DNA of 64,000 nucleotides from Lonicera japonica (GCA_021464415.1 JAKCWG010000579.1:36001-100000), one strand, 5' to 3'; numbered from the stretch's first letter, positions 1 to 12,071 are shown. The notes: generated by a model not told the origin, from the sequence alone. Translations and numbers: made by a program.

Positions 1-579
1 ATGGTGCTCTCACCGTCTTGTTGTATTTTGTGTCAGAAGAATGCAGAAAATATTGACCATTTGCTTCTACATTGTAATTTTGTATCTAAGTTGTGGTGGA
101 AGGCGTGCAATATTTTCAGTATGGTTGGGGCTTTCCCAAAATCATGGGGGGATTTTTTGAGTATTAAATGGTTCCTTAAAGGATTCAAGAAGAGGGCGAT
201 AGTTCTTTGGAGATGTTGTTGCTTGGCTATTGCTTGGTGCACTTGGCTAGAAAGAAACTCCAGACTATTTGAAAATAAGGTTAGGCAGGAAGATGAAGTC
301 TGGAGCAGAGTGGTAATTTTAGCCTCGTTGTGGGCTAAATCTTCTTCGGTTTTCCATGATTTGTCCTTTTCAGTTCTGGCTAGCAACTGGGCTGCTGCCA
401 TCACTTGATGCTTCGAATACTTTTGTAGCTAATTCTGTTTTACTGTTTTCATGATTTAATTTTTGTTTTCTTTTCTTGAGCCCTCTTTTGGTGGACTTCT
501 GGTTCCCCATAGAGGCCTCTTGTATCGCCTTTTCTTGATGATTCAATAAAATGCGTTTGTGTTTTTGATCAAAAAAAAG
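1..579 (+). mobile_element. L1-type LINE, 3' end (zinc-binding domain and tail)
   Basis: The reading frame 1-408 encodes the C-terminal zinc-binding region found after the reverse transcriptase of plant LINEs. It shows the Cys-x2-Cys, His-x4-Cys pattern (CILC near residue 8 and HLLLHC near residue 20), followed by the conserved tryptophan-rich segment. About 170 bases of untranslated DNA follow and end in TTTTTGATC plus an A-run near 570-579. The same tail motif ends three other LINE copies in this window, so they belong to one family. The 5' part lies outside the window, so I cannot judge truncation or find the target duplication. Confidence 0.85.
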
Positions 580-958
580 AATCCGTTGCCATCCCTATGC
601 AGGGTAAACTTGAGACTTGGTATACATGTCGCAACTCGTCCGCTTCATGGGTATTAGTTTGATGCCAATTATTACCCATTATATCATTTCAAACCAAAGC
701 AGATGTCCCATGTAGCTGCTCTTGTTCTTTTGAATGTTGTAAATGTTGAACCTCTTCTATGTTCTTGGGACAAGTATGTGAAACACTGATTTCACTGAGT
801 GGGCAAATTCGTCAGCATTGGGATCAAGAATCATGATCAAGAGTTCAAGATTCTCTATATTGCATAACTATTGATCAATTCGCTTGTCATTTTTGTGTTT
901 ACAACCAAGTAAATTCAATCTTTTGACTTTCTATATCATAACTTTTCACTTGTAATAG
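580..958. other. non-coding stretch after the LINE tail
   Basis: No convincing gene is seen. A short exon-like piece follows a possible acceptor near 600 (ATGCAG followed by GGTAAAC) and reads for about 17 codons before a stop, which is too little to call. It may belong with the exon-like segment at 959-1167. Confidence 0.4.
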
Positions 959-1167
959 GTGCTGACAATGATATGGCTCTAAGGCTAGAAGCCATCATGG
1001 AAGGTTGTAATGATGGATACCTACAAGCCAATGACCAAGATCAAGTTAGTATTCACAAAGTTGGATGGCAGGGTTCGTCTCAACAGTTGAAGCGAAAAAG
1101 ATTATCCGAGGCCATTCTCTCTTTGCGAAGTCCATGTCAGGCATGTTCTGACACTGTTGGATTATAA
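959..1167 (+). CDS. possible last exon of an unrecognised gene
   Basis: An acceptor-like AATAG at 954-958 is followed by about 69 codons (frame set by codons from 961) ending in TAA at 1165. The peptide is polar, rich in Asp, Gln and Lys/Arg, with a basic KRKR patch near the middle and a CQAC motif near the end. Base composition is less AT-rich than its surroundings, which fits coding DNA. I do not recognise the family, and no upstream exon can be paired with it because a LINE lies just upstream. It could also be a chance open frame or a decayed gene end. Confidence 0.3.
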
Positions 1168-2456
1168 CTTTGTTAATTCTTATTGTTTATGGAATGTTCA
1201 TGTTGGAGAGCATGATTTACGTAGATGGTCGACAACCTAACAGGCCAAGCTTTTAGGTGAGATGTGACTTTAACATAGTATAAGGCTTTGGTTTTCGTCT
1301 TGGTTTTATACATTCACAGTATTATCATCCAACAAACATACTACTATCATGTCTTGATCTTTTTGGCTGAAGAAGACTACAATGTGCTTGAAAAAGTCTC
1401 TTGCTGAATTACACCAACATACTAGAGTTCTAAAAGATGTTTTTAGTATACAACATTGTACTTGTTATGCATTCCCCAAATTCATGCAAAATATGCAGGT
1501 TAAGAAGATCATCTAGCATTGTGGCAAAGTAATGATCGACTTATCTACTAAGTTGAATGGATATAGGTAAATGAAACGCAATAGGGTAGAATACAGAGAA
1601 GGTAGCTGTAATTCTGTTATTATAATTAATTACTTGTTTATAAAGAAAGAAGTGAAGTTGTATTTAGTCCAGTCCTTCCTCTCTCTGCTGTTGGCTCTTT
1701 TTGCCATCTTCTGAAATAGCCAACTCATTCTTCTTTTCCTCTTTTCTTCCTCGTTTTTATTTTTCTATTCATAGACCAGTCTGCATTGTTGCAATTTGGT
1801 TGATAATTTACTGAAACTTGTATACATTTTGCTAAGTGCAGGTTTAATGATTTCTACAATATATTGGGAATTAGGAGTGTTCATCGGAACTGACTAACCC
1901 GAATAACTGAACCAAACTGATGATAGGTTGGGATTTTTGTGATGGATTTGGTTCTGGTTTCAGCACTTAACGAACCAATTTTTGGTTCACTTAAGGGTTA
2001 ACCACTAATTGACCAAACCCAAGAAACACGTGTAAAACTGAAGATCATGGCCGTTGCATAATTATATTAAATGCATAAAAGGTTTAGTGTGTACATGAAT
2101 TACTAAAATACCCTTCATGCTTTTGAAAATAAAATTCAACTTGAACAAGGATTCGAACCCATGACCTTAGGTGTGAAGAAAACTTATATATAAGTTGCTG
2201 TAATGAAATATATATACACATATATGCATTTTTAGCCGTGGAGATTTTTTATGGTCATCTCAACCAAACCATGTCGAACTTCCACTGAACCAACGGGTTT
2301 TGACATTCTCGTTGCAGTTGATAGACTGGCATCGAGAAAGCTGAGTATCCCTAGATCAGTTTTACTCCTCTCCATTCTCTCATTATTGCTTATCATGCGA
2401 ATCTCTGTTGCTCATTCCCTACCCACTCCTTGGAGTTCTGCCAACTCCATCATCTC
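1168..2456. other. AT-rich intergenic DNA with a SINE-like piece
   Basis: No gene is supported. At 2141-2200 the minus strand carries a tRNA B-box-like sequence (GGGTTCGAATCC) preceded by TTCTTCACACCTAAGGTC. This is shared with the SINE-like segment inside the reductase intron at 19535-19640, so both look like copies of one SINE family. The open frame at 2251-2538 reads across a LINE border and is not a gene. Confidence 0.4.
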
Positions 2457-3091
2457 ACTCTTGAGCATTATTCTTTTTTTGATCAGAAACAAAAATTATA
2501 TTGATAAAAGAGAATCAATACAAGCAAAGAGGGACTAATGGTTTACAAGTAGTCTACCAAAAGCCCCAGAGCAAAAAAGGAAAAAAAATCAGCATCAACA
2601 AAACATCGAGCAAAAATAAACAGAAAAAAGCAATCTACTAATTAATTCCCCACAATAACCCATGCTAAAATTATAGCCAAAATCCTTCAATCCACAGCTG
2701 CACACCAATCCCGTCTAAGATCGTCAAATGGCAATGGATTGAACAAACTGGACGTATAGGCCCATAAAGATGCGCACGACTTAACCCTCTGCCAGATATC
2801 CTCGACATGCTCTGACTTGCCTTCGAAAATTCTTCTATTTCTTTCACCCCAAACACACCATAAGACAGCCATACAGCATGACCTCCATAAAACCTTAGAC
2901 TTCTTCTTATTACCTCTAAAACTCCAACCAATTACCAAAACTTCAGACCAGGACTTGGGGAAAACTGAGATAATATCTAGCTCTCTACGAATATTATTCC
3001 AAATGGGATGAACAAAAGGACAATGAACCAGTAAATGATCAATCGTCTCGCCATTACTCTTGCGCATCACATTACTCTTGAGCGTTATTCT
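2457..3091 (-). mobile_element. 5'-truncated LINE copy with 18-bp target duplication
   Basis: On the minus strand an open frame ending at 2687 encodes the LINE C-terminal zinc-binding region (HLLVHC motif, then a tryptophan-rich segment). It is followed by a 3' tail whose end on the plus strand is a T-run with GATCAGAAAC at 2473-2490. The insert occupies 2475-3073. It is bounded by an 18-bp direct repeat at 2457-2474 and 3074-3091 (ACTCTTGAGC.TTATTCT, one mismatch), the hallmark of target-primed insertion. Length is about 600 bp, so the copy is strongly 5' truncated and inert. Confidence 0.88.
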
Positions 3092-3924
3092 AAATAACTG
3101 CAGTCTCGAGGTTGGGCCAGATTTCAATTGCAACACACAGTTTCTCTATATTAAATGCATTGTTGATTTTTGAGAATCATATTTGAGATTTGTTACATTT
3201 CTGTTTTGTTCTCACACAACGTTATAACAAAAAATTCTCTTGGCAGGAGCTAGATGATATTTGTACATTGAATAATTGGAAATTACCAACATATTGCGTA
3301 TGTGCAGCAGACGGTAAGATACTCAAATTTGATAGATGATTTTGTAAATTAAGGCTCCTTTGTCTTGTATTGTCCTTATGAACTACGGTCACGTCCTTGA
3401 TGGACATGTGTTGCCCCCCAAACGTTACCAACATATTGGATATGTGTCTGCAATTTTCATGTGCCTGTGATTCACCTATAATATTTTTCCTTGGATATGT
3501 TTCCCACATTTCTTGGACATTAAACTTCCAAAATTTTATTTTGTTGAGAAACAACGTCATGTTTATGTGCAAAAGAAAGAACAATTATAAAAAAGAAACC
3601 AAATGAAAATTCATTATAATAAAAGTAAGATACGAGAGATGTTAAATGTGAGTAGGAAATCAGAGTAATCGTTTGCATGTATATAATGTACATAGATCTT
3701 ATATATACTATGTACTTGCACATTTGCATACGATGGTCCTTTCTACTTTTACTATTTAAATAATGTGGGATGATTAGTTATTATGATTAGATTTACTTTC
3801 CACTAGAATAAATCATAAATCATAGAATATAGATATAAATATTGACATGCCATTAGCGAGTCCTAGTTTTTTAGGATTTCTTTTGTCTGTCTTGTCCTTG
3901 TCTGAGTCTATCCTTCGTCATACT
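3092..3924. other. AT-rich DNA, nothing recognised
   Basis: Short open frames on both strands here are AT-rich and show no domain, splice pairing or repeat structure. I see nothing that supports a gene. Confidence 0.5.
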
Positions 3925-4141
3925 TGTTAGAGAGTATAGAATTTGTTGTTATTATTGAGTAAATTGAGGGTTTATTTGCAGTGAGGCAATTTATGTAAAT
4001 TTACTCTTGGGAGTATTTTGGGTAATCTTGCTCTACAATGTAAACCCTAATTGAGTGTGTATATATATGATTATATAGTGAGGGGGAGAACACAACTCAC
4101 ATTCTACTTTTCACTTCATTTCTTCTCTCGCGTACAATTCA
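3925..4141 (+). mobile_element. possible LTR remnant
   Basis: The segment begins TGTTAGAGAGTATAG, carries a TATATATATG box near 4060, a run of purines (GTGAGGGGGAGAA) near 4080 and a pyrimidine-rich end near 4115, an order typical of plant Copia LTRs. No second LTR, primer-binding site or target duplication was found, so this is at most a solo or decayed LTR. Confidence 0.3.
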
Positions 4142-4749
4142 ACTGTATTGTCTGTGTGGTGTAGATGGAACAGGACTGTTGTGACCGAAAATATATATAA
4201 TTAGACATATGTATATATGTAGCTTTTGCTTTAAACTTTTTAAATATCCATGGCATGCCTTGGGACCTTCCAATATCTCAAGCTAGCAATTTTGATTTTG
4301 TTTTTCTTTTCAGTTGTTTCTCCATATTTTTTTTTTAAATGGAACACGCACTACCCTTTTGTTATTGGATGAATGCAATAATAAGTGTGAGATGTGAGAT
4401 AGGAGAGTAGCTGGTAGAGTGCGTGTTCCATTTTGAAAAAAACCAAAGTTAGTTATGAGATACAAGTTAGTGCATAGTGTGTGGGTCCCCTTTGAAGTGA
4501 ATTTTGCCTTTGGGAAACAAGTAGTTTACAAGAGCAGGCAAAAGTCATTTCAAAAGGATACCTACCCAAGTTTATAATATGCATAAGTATACATACATTT
4601 GTGTGTGCGTGGAGCCGATTTCTTGGTCATGAGATCCGATTTTTGTATTTTTAAGATTGTTTCATTCAGAATTGATATTTGATGTTTAATTAATGCTGTT
4701 GTTGAGACTGCAAATCCCACATCAGGAAATCAGATCCTTCTGAAGCAAT

Positions 4750-4757
4750 ATATAAGA
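4750..4757 (+). promoter_or_regulatory. possible TATA box for the 4800 exon-like ORF
   Basis: ATATATAA at about 4749-4756 lies some 45 bases before the ATG at 4800. The spacing is short but possible. It matters only if the downstream exon is real. Confidence 0.2.
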
Positions 4758-4799
4758 ATAAGAGGCTACTCCACCCGTAGCCATTTGGTTTTTAGTTGG

Positions 4800-5026
4800 A
4801 TGCTCCAAATTCTAAAAGCTTCTTACTTTATTCTTTTGGTAGGTGGATTTTTGGCGAATGTAAGATTGAAAGGCATAGATTTTGATTGGTCTGGTGGGAG
4901 CGATTTGTGGCCAAGGCCTGCGGAAGCAAGGGAATCTGCTGCAGCAAAGATTATTTCCAAATTACAGAATTTGGCAAACCCAGACCCCAATCCCATCTCC
5001 CACAGGGACTTAGCAAGTAAGTGGCT
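4800..5026 (+). CDS. exon-like segment of an unrecognised protein
   Basis: From ATG at 4800 an open frame gives about 75 residues: a hydrophobic start (YFILLVGGFL) then a polar segment with IDFDWSGGSDLWPRPAEARE and an alanine/lysine-rich helix. It runs to a strong donor (GTAAGT) at 5027. An alternative is that the exon starts at the acceptor TGGTAG near 4845. Composition looks coding and the donor is good, but no second exon follows; a TRIM-like remnant and a hAT element lie directly downstream and may have destroyed the gene. I do not recognise the protein. Confidence 0.35.
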
Positions 5027-5169
5027 TGTAAAAACAAGAAATATATATGCATTTAGTTTGCTGGCCCTTTTTCTTTCAGTTAAAAATAGTGCTCGATAGG
5101 ATTAGTTTATACTACATCTCCCAAATTGACTTTAATGCTCTTTAAGAAAACACAAATTTTATCATAATA

Positions 5170-5614
5170 AGATGAAAAGTATGATATGCATTGTTGGCCC
5201 ACTACCTAATAGCTTAAGCTTTTGGGGGGAGAGAGTGTTTAACATGGTATCATAGCTTTGTTTATTTGAAGGTCTCGGGTTCAAGTCCTGGCATTTGCAT
5301 TAAAATTGTATGTGCACTTCAAGCACTTTGGTTTGTCTCTCCACGTGCATGAAGGGTTCGCCCGTGAGCAGGGGCGGGCCTACATAGGGGCAAGTGGGGG
5401 CAATTGCCCCCAGTTGGCTTTTGAATTTGTTCAATAGATATGGGGTGTTTTTTTAAAAAATAAAAATATAGGGACTTATGTGCATAAATTTATACATGAG
5501 GGTACCTAAGTGTAATAAAAAAAATTAATCAAACCCCACCCACTTGTGCCAGTTGCCCGACAGCAGGCTTCATTTAATTTTCTTTTACTTCCTTTGTTCC
5601 TTTCTTTCTCTATT

Positions 5615-5646
<32 letters not shown>

Positions 5647-6535
5647 TTTCTCTTCCTCTTCCCTCTCTGTCGCTTTCTTTTTTTTTCTTTTGGGTAATTT
5701 TATTTCTATCCACGGATTTTTGCAATTGATCCATCCTTGATTTATGTTAACATTGAAATAAATTTGTTAAAACTTCCTTATAAAAATTGAGAAGTATATC
5801 CACAAATTAATAATCCTTTTAAATGTATTTACTTCTCAAATTAGTTTCCTAATTAGAATATACTTCCTTAATAATATATTTTCTTAATTTGTTAAAATGT
5901 ATATTGATACAAGTATTATAAATTCATTATTTATCAAAAATATACAATACTATAAAACTAGGCATAATTAATTTATGTTACTACATCATAATACTACCAA
6001 ATATTTTTTTTCAACAAATGAGTTTTCTATTTTCTTTTTCTTTTTTCTATATAATGAGGGATCTAAATAAATAAAAATAAAGCATAATTGGAACTTAAGA
6101 AACTAATTAAGAATTACTGGCCCGAGGAAACAAACATCGTTTCCTTCAATCTCAATCATTTCATGTTAAAGGAAGAATATTCAATTATAATATTGTTTGG
6201 TGACATACATTGAACAAGACATTTTCAATAATGTTGATAAGGATGACGTGCTACAATACTTTCAAAATATGAAACCCCATAGAATTTTATTGTAATTTGT
6301 AGACATTAAGTATTTTAAGACTTTTAGTTGTATTAAGTATTATTATTAATGCGATTATGTTTGTGGTTAAATTTGTTCTCCTCGGTGATTGATGTGCTTT
6401 AAATATATTTTTGTTTGTTTTAAATTTCGCCCGCAGTTGGTCAAATTCCTGGGTCCACCACTGCCCGTTAGGGCGAGTGTTGATGAAGCGCATGATATGC
6501 ATTGTTGGCTCACTACTTAATATCTTAACCTTTTA
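5170..6535 (+). mobile_element. TRIM-like remnant split by a hAT element
   Basis: A roughly 45-bp direct repeat (TGATATGCATTGTTGGC..ACTAC.TAAT) occurs at about 5180-5224 and 6490-6535. Just after the first copy is AACATGGTATCATAGC (5241-5256), close to the initiator-Met tRNA primer-binding site of plant LTR elements. Removing the hAT insertion at 5369-6463 leaves a unit of about 270 bp between the repeats, the size of a TRIM element. Terminal TG..CA and target duplications are not clear, so the assignment is tentative. Confidence 0.4.
5361..6471. mobile_element. hAT-type DNA transposon, non-autonomous
   Basis: The element spans 5369-6463 (1095 bp). The left end reads CAGGGGCGGGCCTA and the right end, reverse complemented, reads CAGTGGTGGACCCA, matching the CAGNGGCGGA type of plant hAT termini. 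It is flanked by an 8-bp direct repeat, CCCGTGAG at 5361-5368 and CCCGTTAG at 6464-6471, one mismatch. No transposase frame is present. The body contains a (TTTC)n microsatellite at about 5613-5648. Confidence 0.8.
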
Positions 6536-8240
6536 GGAGATTGAGATGGTAAAAGGAAAGTGGAACTATATTGAGAGTCATACTAGACACAAAATGTATT
6601 TGACTGGTCAAGAATTCGGGCTTACTAGAAAGCAGTTGACTAAAATGAGAAACTTTATAAAAAAATTCTAATTTATACAGTGTTTGTAAGACTCAGAATG
6701 AAAACTTTTAAATTTTAGAATTTTTTGTGAAACATGTTTTAAGTCCTCTATGTTACTTGGATTTTTGTTTAGAGGCACCGCGTCACTTCTGTAACATTTG
6801 TGATTAATTTTCCATAATGTAGGCGTTAAACTCTCATTACTCTCATTGTAGTTACACCTGCAACGCACGGTTATGTATGAAATGTTTAATTTCCATACGT
6901 GTATAAATTGTGTACATTGTGTACGAGCTTTTCTTGTGATTTTATTGCATTGGACACTTGTGTTTTAGGCCAAAACTCTGTTTTTGGGTGCTGTCTAATG
7001 TGCCAACAAAATGTATTTGAAGGGAACTAATGGACGACATCGCACATTTGGCTTGTGACATGAATGGTTTTATTGCATAAAGTTATTTTATTGTGTATTG
7101 CACTTATATCTGATTGACTGGTTGTATTTTTTATATAAATCAACCCTTATAGTTCTTGTTGAGTCCATTTGACTCGCGCTATTATTTTTCCTATATAGGT
7201 ACTCCATTGCAGCTGAGTTGAGGAAAGGGAAGGAAGTCGCAGATTAGTTGATCTCTGATACCGAGTCTTCCTTTGACATCTTTTGGAGTCCTCTACTGAA
7301 GGCTCATGGACTAGAATTTTTTGGTTTTAAATTCGGATAACACATTGTGTTGTTAAGACTAGAACTAGTCCTTGATGTTTAGTGTGGCGGATTAGTTTTA
7401 AGTTTGGTATTATGCATTTTCATTTGGATAATATTTGCAGACTTGGATGGGTAGTTGAGTTGGTAGAGTTCTTGGTTTCTAACCAAAGTTATCTTGAGTT
7501 TGAGCCCTCCCCTTGTCTTTTACCTCCCATAGAGCTTGAACACTAGGTCTATTCATGTATTGTTATGTACGAAAAAGAAAAAAAGTTGTGAATTGTAGAA
7601 ATGTTGTATGATTAGGAAAATCCATGTTCTAATATTGTATTTATATATTTTAATGTAATAATTGTCACAATTACCCCGTAGCTAACGATAATGGCAACCG
7701 CCTCTAACTAGACTTCGTAGGTATCAAATCGGGTTAGTATCGAAGTTATATTCTAATTTATTTTCGGGTATGCCATATGGGTAGTTTATGAGTGAAAATA
7801 TGCATTTTTTTATGCACCTTGTTTAATGTTTTCCTGTCGACTGTTGTGTTTTCTAATTATCCAACTTTTTATACCTTTTCAAAATTTTGTCTAACTCACA
7901 AGTATGGGATGGTTGGGAACTAAGCCGGATTAATATTACGATATTTGATATACTAATCGTCCAAAAAAAAAAAAAAAAAAAACACTAGATTTATTCAAAA
8001 AAAAAAAATAATAAATTAGGACAAAGGGAATTATTATTTAGAAATAAGTATAAAAAGAAACTTTAGTTAAGAATTTTAATTTTTTATGTGTTTAGTTCGC
8101 TAAAGGTCATATTAGATTGATGTAACTTATTACTAGGCTATATTAACTAACCACATAACAATTACTTGATTGTTAACATTGATAGGTTTTGAAGGGGCGT
8201 AATCATCAGGAGTTGCTCAGTGATAGGTACACTATGTTTA
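6536..8240. other. AT-rich intergenic DNA with one SINE
   Basis: No gene is seen. The only structured piece is the tRNA-like segment at 7441-7580, listed separately. An A-rich run (about 18 A) sits near 7963-7981. Confidence 0.5.
7441..7580 (+). mobile_element. tRNA-derived SINE
   Basis: The start resembles a tRNA: GGTAGTTGAGTTGGTAGAG (A-box region, 7450-7468) followed about 35 bases on by TTGAGTTTGAGCCC (B-box region). An unrelated body and an A-rich end (GAAAAAGAAAAAAAG, near 7570-7584) follow. This is the layout of plant SINEs. Intervening divergence from a true tRNA and lack of an acceptor stem exclude a functional tRNA gene. Confidence 0.6.
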
Positions 8241-8244
8241 GCTC

Positions 8245-8595
8245 GAGATTCAATTGAAAATTCTCGAGTCGAGTTTTGACAAGCTGAATTCAATTGAGAA
8301 TTCTTTAGATTGAGTTCCAACAACTATAAAAAACTGTGGTGGCCAATTATGAGTGAGAATTTGTTGAAGTGCGCAAAAATTGCTTAAGGCATCTCGTGAC
8401 ATAGAAAAAAAAAAGGAATTGGTCTAGTAATAGTAAAATTGTGTTCACTTCTTGATTCAATTGAAAAATTTTCAGGTTGAATTGTGACAGCTATAAAAAA
8501 TTATGGTGGCTAATGATATATTTCATCATGATTAATTAAAGTGCGTAAAAATTGGTCTAAATACCTTATGGCATAAAAAAAAAGGAACTTGTGCT
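8245..8595. repeat. degenerate two-copy tandem duplication
   Basis: Two similar blocks (about 8245-8420 and 8445-8595) each contain GATTCAATTGAAAA, then CTATAAAAAA.T.TGGTGGC, then AAGTGCG.AAAAATTG and an A-run. No coding content. Confidence 0.55.
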
Positions 8596-8655
8596 AAATC
8601 TTAAACATAAAAAGAATTTTAAAAAATAGGACTTAATATCGCTCATTAGCAAGGT

Positions 8656-8983
8656 ATTTTAAAAGGGTAATGTTATATGCACTCCTGTTTTGTAGTCAAG
8701 ACACCACAAATGACACTCAAAATTTACATACCCAGTCGGTGGCTCATTGCCGAAATTGAACATTTGAGTCGGTAACGTTTCACCGACTTAACTTAAACAA
8801 CAAGTTGCCACTGAAATTGAACATTTGATTCGATAAACTGTCAACGAATATGAATCTTAAAGTCGGCAACTTGCCACCGAATCAAATATTTTCTAATTAT
8901 GTAGCCACAACACCTTCAACATCCTAATTATGTGATGTTTTGACTATAAAATAGGGGTGCATATAACATCACCCATTTCAAAA
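8656..8983. mobile_element. Mutator-like MITE with 9-bp target duplication
   Basis: The element spans 8665-8974 (310 bp). Its left end GGGTAATGTTATATGCACTC matches the reverse complement of its right end GGGTGATGTTATATGCACCC, and similarity continues through a TAGTCAA.ACA.CAC stretch for over 40 bp. Flanks ATTTTAAAA (8656-8664) and ATTTCAAAA (8975-8983) form a 9-bp duplication with one mismatch, the size made by Mutator-type transposases. No coding capacity. Confidence 0.75.
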
Positions 8984-10050
8984 GTCAAAACCATCCTCCA
9001 CTATAATTAATAGTTGCCTATTCACTTGGGCGCCACTTGGTTCAGTACCTATCTAATTCAAAATGTAGCTGTCACGAAAGGAGCAGCTGTCGCAATAGAA
9101 AGATTAAAAAAAATGTTAAAAAGATAGTGGATAGATTCTAATCTTATCCTTCACTTGAACTATATGCTAAATTATATTTATATAAGGAAATTAATATTAA
9201 AAGAATGCTAGAAAGATAAAGCAGAGACATTTTTCTTTTTCTTTTTTTGGAGTTGAAGTAACTAATTGGGGATTGGGAGGATATACGCGGGGTGATTCGA
9301 ATCACCGACAAAACTTAAAGTAGAAAGATTTTAATCTAACTATTTTTTTTTTTCTATTTTTGATAAAACCTTACTATATATTTAAATTAAATTATATTAT
9401 TGTATATTCTATATAGTATTAATTAAATGCACAGAATTTTGCTTTTCTGTTTTATTAAATTACTGAAATATTTTTCATATATTAGAAAACAAATAAAATT
9501 CAAGTAAGATTTCAAATCTATAATTTTATATATTAAGGGATAATGGTTTTTAAATCTTAAAATATATAAAAAATAAATAATTTTATGTCTAAAATTTAAA
9601 ATATTTTTTAAATGATCAATAATACTTTTTGCACATGTTACAACATAATTTTAAATATAATAATATTTATTTACCTCTTGACTTAGCACAATTACATATT
9701 CTTAAAGCGTTGTTATACTTAGTATCATATAAACCACAACTACAAGTACACAATAATGATTATCTAATTAAATTTCAATTTTTTAGTTTTGCTTTTGTCA
9801 TATTTCTTTTAATAAATAAATAATTAAAGGTGATCTCCAATCTTTGTTGTCATACCCACGACCCAACATATCTCTTGGATTCTTAAAATATTGGATCTTT
9901 TGCTTAAACAATGTAAATTTTTATTATATTAAAGGCTTTGTATTGACCATATAAATAGGTGGGCATTATTGATACACACTAAAACACTCTGTTTTATTTA
10001 CTTAGTCACTAAGAACTGAATACATGTGCATATATTCAATATTTAGAGAT
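8984..10050. other. AT-rich intergenic DNA
   Basis: Open frames such as 9629-9823 are AT-driven and show no domain. A tRNA B-box-like GATTCGAATC is present near 9294 but without an A box. Nothing else is recognised. Confidence 0.5.
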
Positions 10051-10054
10051 GGAG

Positions 10055-10620
10055 CCATTTTTGAGTTAAATTCAGGATATTGAAAAATAGGGCTTATATG
10101 AAAAAGTTTTATTTAAAAGAACTAGAGAATAATATTTTTTTTAAATTAACTGCCTATATTTGACCAAATTACAAAAGGATTGCAGAGTTAACTTTGCATT
10201 ATTTTTTTAAATTGTATTTTTTTTTATGAAATCATGCAAAATCAAGTTTGTACTAAATGATTTTTAGCATATTATAATAAATAAGTGTTTAATTAACAGT
10301 GCTTTAGAATAATGTTGAAAAATTATAAATTCAAAACCTATTTATTAATAAAATGAACATAATAATTTTTTTCGGAGTTATGCAAAGTTAAGTTTGCGTT
10401 CTTTATTTATTAAAATGTTAATATGTATTTATTTTTATTTGATGTTATTTTAAAGTTTTATGAATGAAACATAAAAATATACTTTTTTAAAAATATAAAT
10501 ACACCGTGCAAAACAAATTTGCACTAAATTTTTTTGAATCCAAAGTTAAGTTTGTACTCAACATAATTTAGTGCAAAGTAAAATTTGCACTTGGTCAAAG
10601 CCCTAACTTAAAAACACAAT
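10055..10620 (+). repeat. dispersed repeat, copy 1
   Basis: This segment is similar over about 550 bp and in the same orientation to 26565-27070 in the acyltransferase intron. Shared landmarks in order include AGAA.TAG..AATAATATTTTT, GACCAAATTACAAAA.GATTGCA, GTTAACTTTGCA, AAGTGTTTAATT, and GAGTTATGCAAAGTTAAGTT. No coding frame is conserved, so it is a non-coding dispersed repeat of unknown class. Confidence 0.6.
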
Positions 10621-10864
10621 TGATAAACAAGCCCTTATCTCATAATGATAATGATATTTAGGCCATTATTTCTAAAAATTATTATTCATTGTTTTTTTTT
10701 TTCGAAAAACATTATCACGCAAGTTTTTTTACCTTATTTCCAGAAAAAATTATATCGGTTGGGTCCTTAAGGGTCGGGTCAATGTGCACATACTCAGTCT
10801 CTAGGGCCGTGTTAATGTTGGAGTATTATAGAGTATTTTGATGTGTGTCAATAGTAGGCCATTA

Positions 10865-11150
10865 CAAATATTGTATCAATAATAAAAGTTATTTGAAAAT
10901 GCAAAAATAATTGATTTGTGTGAGAATATAACAAATAAGATTCTCTAAATCTCATACTTATTTTACAAGTAGATGACTTGTATCCTCCTCCATCTTTTGT
11001 TATTTTTTTTTTCACCCATCATTCAAAAAAAAAAAAGAAAAATACAAGAGAACGTTTCATCATATTTCTCAATTTATTTTTCATTTTTCTCACAAAATAT
11101 ATTATTTTTCTTACCTTTCTTTATCTTGTTATCAAACAATTTTTTTTAGT
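10865..11150. mobile_element. AT-rich MITE, diverged hAT-like family
   Basis: Order of motifs (ACAATTGATTTG-like, GAGAT/TCTC, CTCATA.TTATTTTACAAGTAGATG, CCTCCATC, then CTCAATTTATTTTTCATTTT, ATCAAAC) matches the clearer copies at 29138-29434 and 58370-58655. Ends are degraded. Confidence 0.45.
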
Positions 11151-12060
11151 TAGGGAGTGTGCATAATCCAATCCAATCTAATTCAATTTTGATTGGATTC
11201 TATAAAGTTTGTGAATTGTATTGGTTTGCATTTTAGAAAATCGATCAAATATTAGATCGTTGGCAAAACTAATGTCAAACTAATCGATTAAAAATGACAT
11301 TGGTTATTATTATGTACCAAATTATTAACATAGACTGCGTTACACTTATTATTGCTATATATATAAAATAATCTAATAAGTAAACCATAATTTACTTATC
11401 TTTTATTTTACAAATAAATTGGACTTTAATATGGAACAACTTAATTTAGATTTTTATTTTAGTAATAAAGGAAATTTTTTATTTATATTTTATTTTAACT
11501 AAATTTGTTTTGTGTATTATTGAAAATTAAATAATTTTTTACACAAAGGACATTAATTTCTTATATTAGATTGAATTGAGTTTTGAAACTAAGTAGGATT
11601 AAATTTAATTATAAATATAAAATCATGTTATATTAAGAGTTAAGGTATAAAGAGGAATTATCTTACTTAAAAAAATGAATGAATAATCATTTTGAAAGGT
11701 AAATCGATAAAAAAAATTTATAAAAATTTGTAGAAATGATTTATAAAGTGACTATATCACTTTCACAAAAATTCATAAAAAATTTAACCTAAAAATAAGT
11801 GTTTTAAAAAATTAATATATATATACACATTTTTTTGCCGTTAAAGAGAGGAAATCTCTCTTTTTGTTAAAGAAAGGGATTCTCTTTTTACGGTCAAACT
11901 CGTTATATTAAATTGATTGATAAATTATAATACATATATTAATTTTAAACCAAAGCACGCTTACTTTTAATTTGTTAAATTTAAAATTTTGCGCAAATTC
12001 TACGATGAACGTATAACATAAGTAAATGCGTGTGACTGAATTTCTAATTTTATGGGGTGA
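11151..12060. other. AT-rich intergenic DNA
   Basis: No gene or clear element is seen. The interval is almost entirely A/T with short palindromic stretches. Confidence 0.5.
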
Positions 12061-12071
12061 AGGGAAATTAT

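Noticed and set aside
2251..2538. Open frame of 95 codons with a hydrophobic segment
   Set aside because: It reads from intergenic DNA across the LINE border and target duplication at 2457-2474; the last part is LINE tail.
5544..5740. Two overlapping open frames rich in Phe, Leu and Ser
   Set aside because: They are translations of a (TTTC)n microsatellite inside the hAT element.
9280..9305. GATTCGAATC resembling a tRNA T-arm
   Set aside because: No A box, no cloverleaf and no acceptor stem could be matched.
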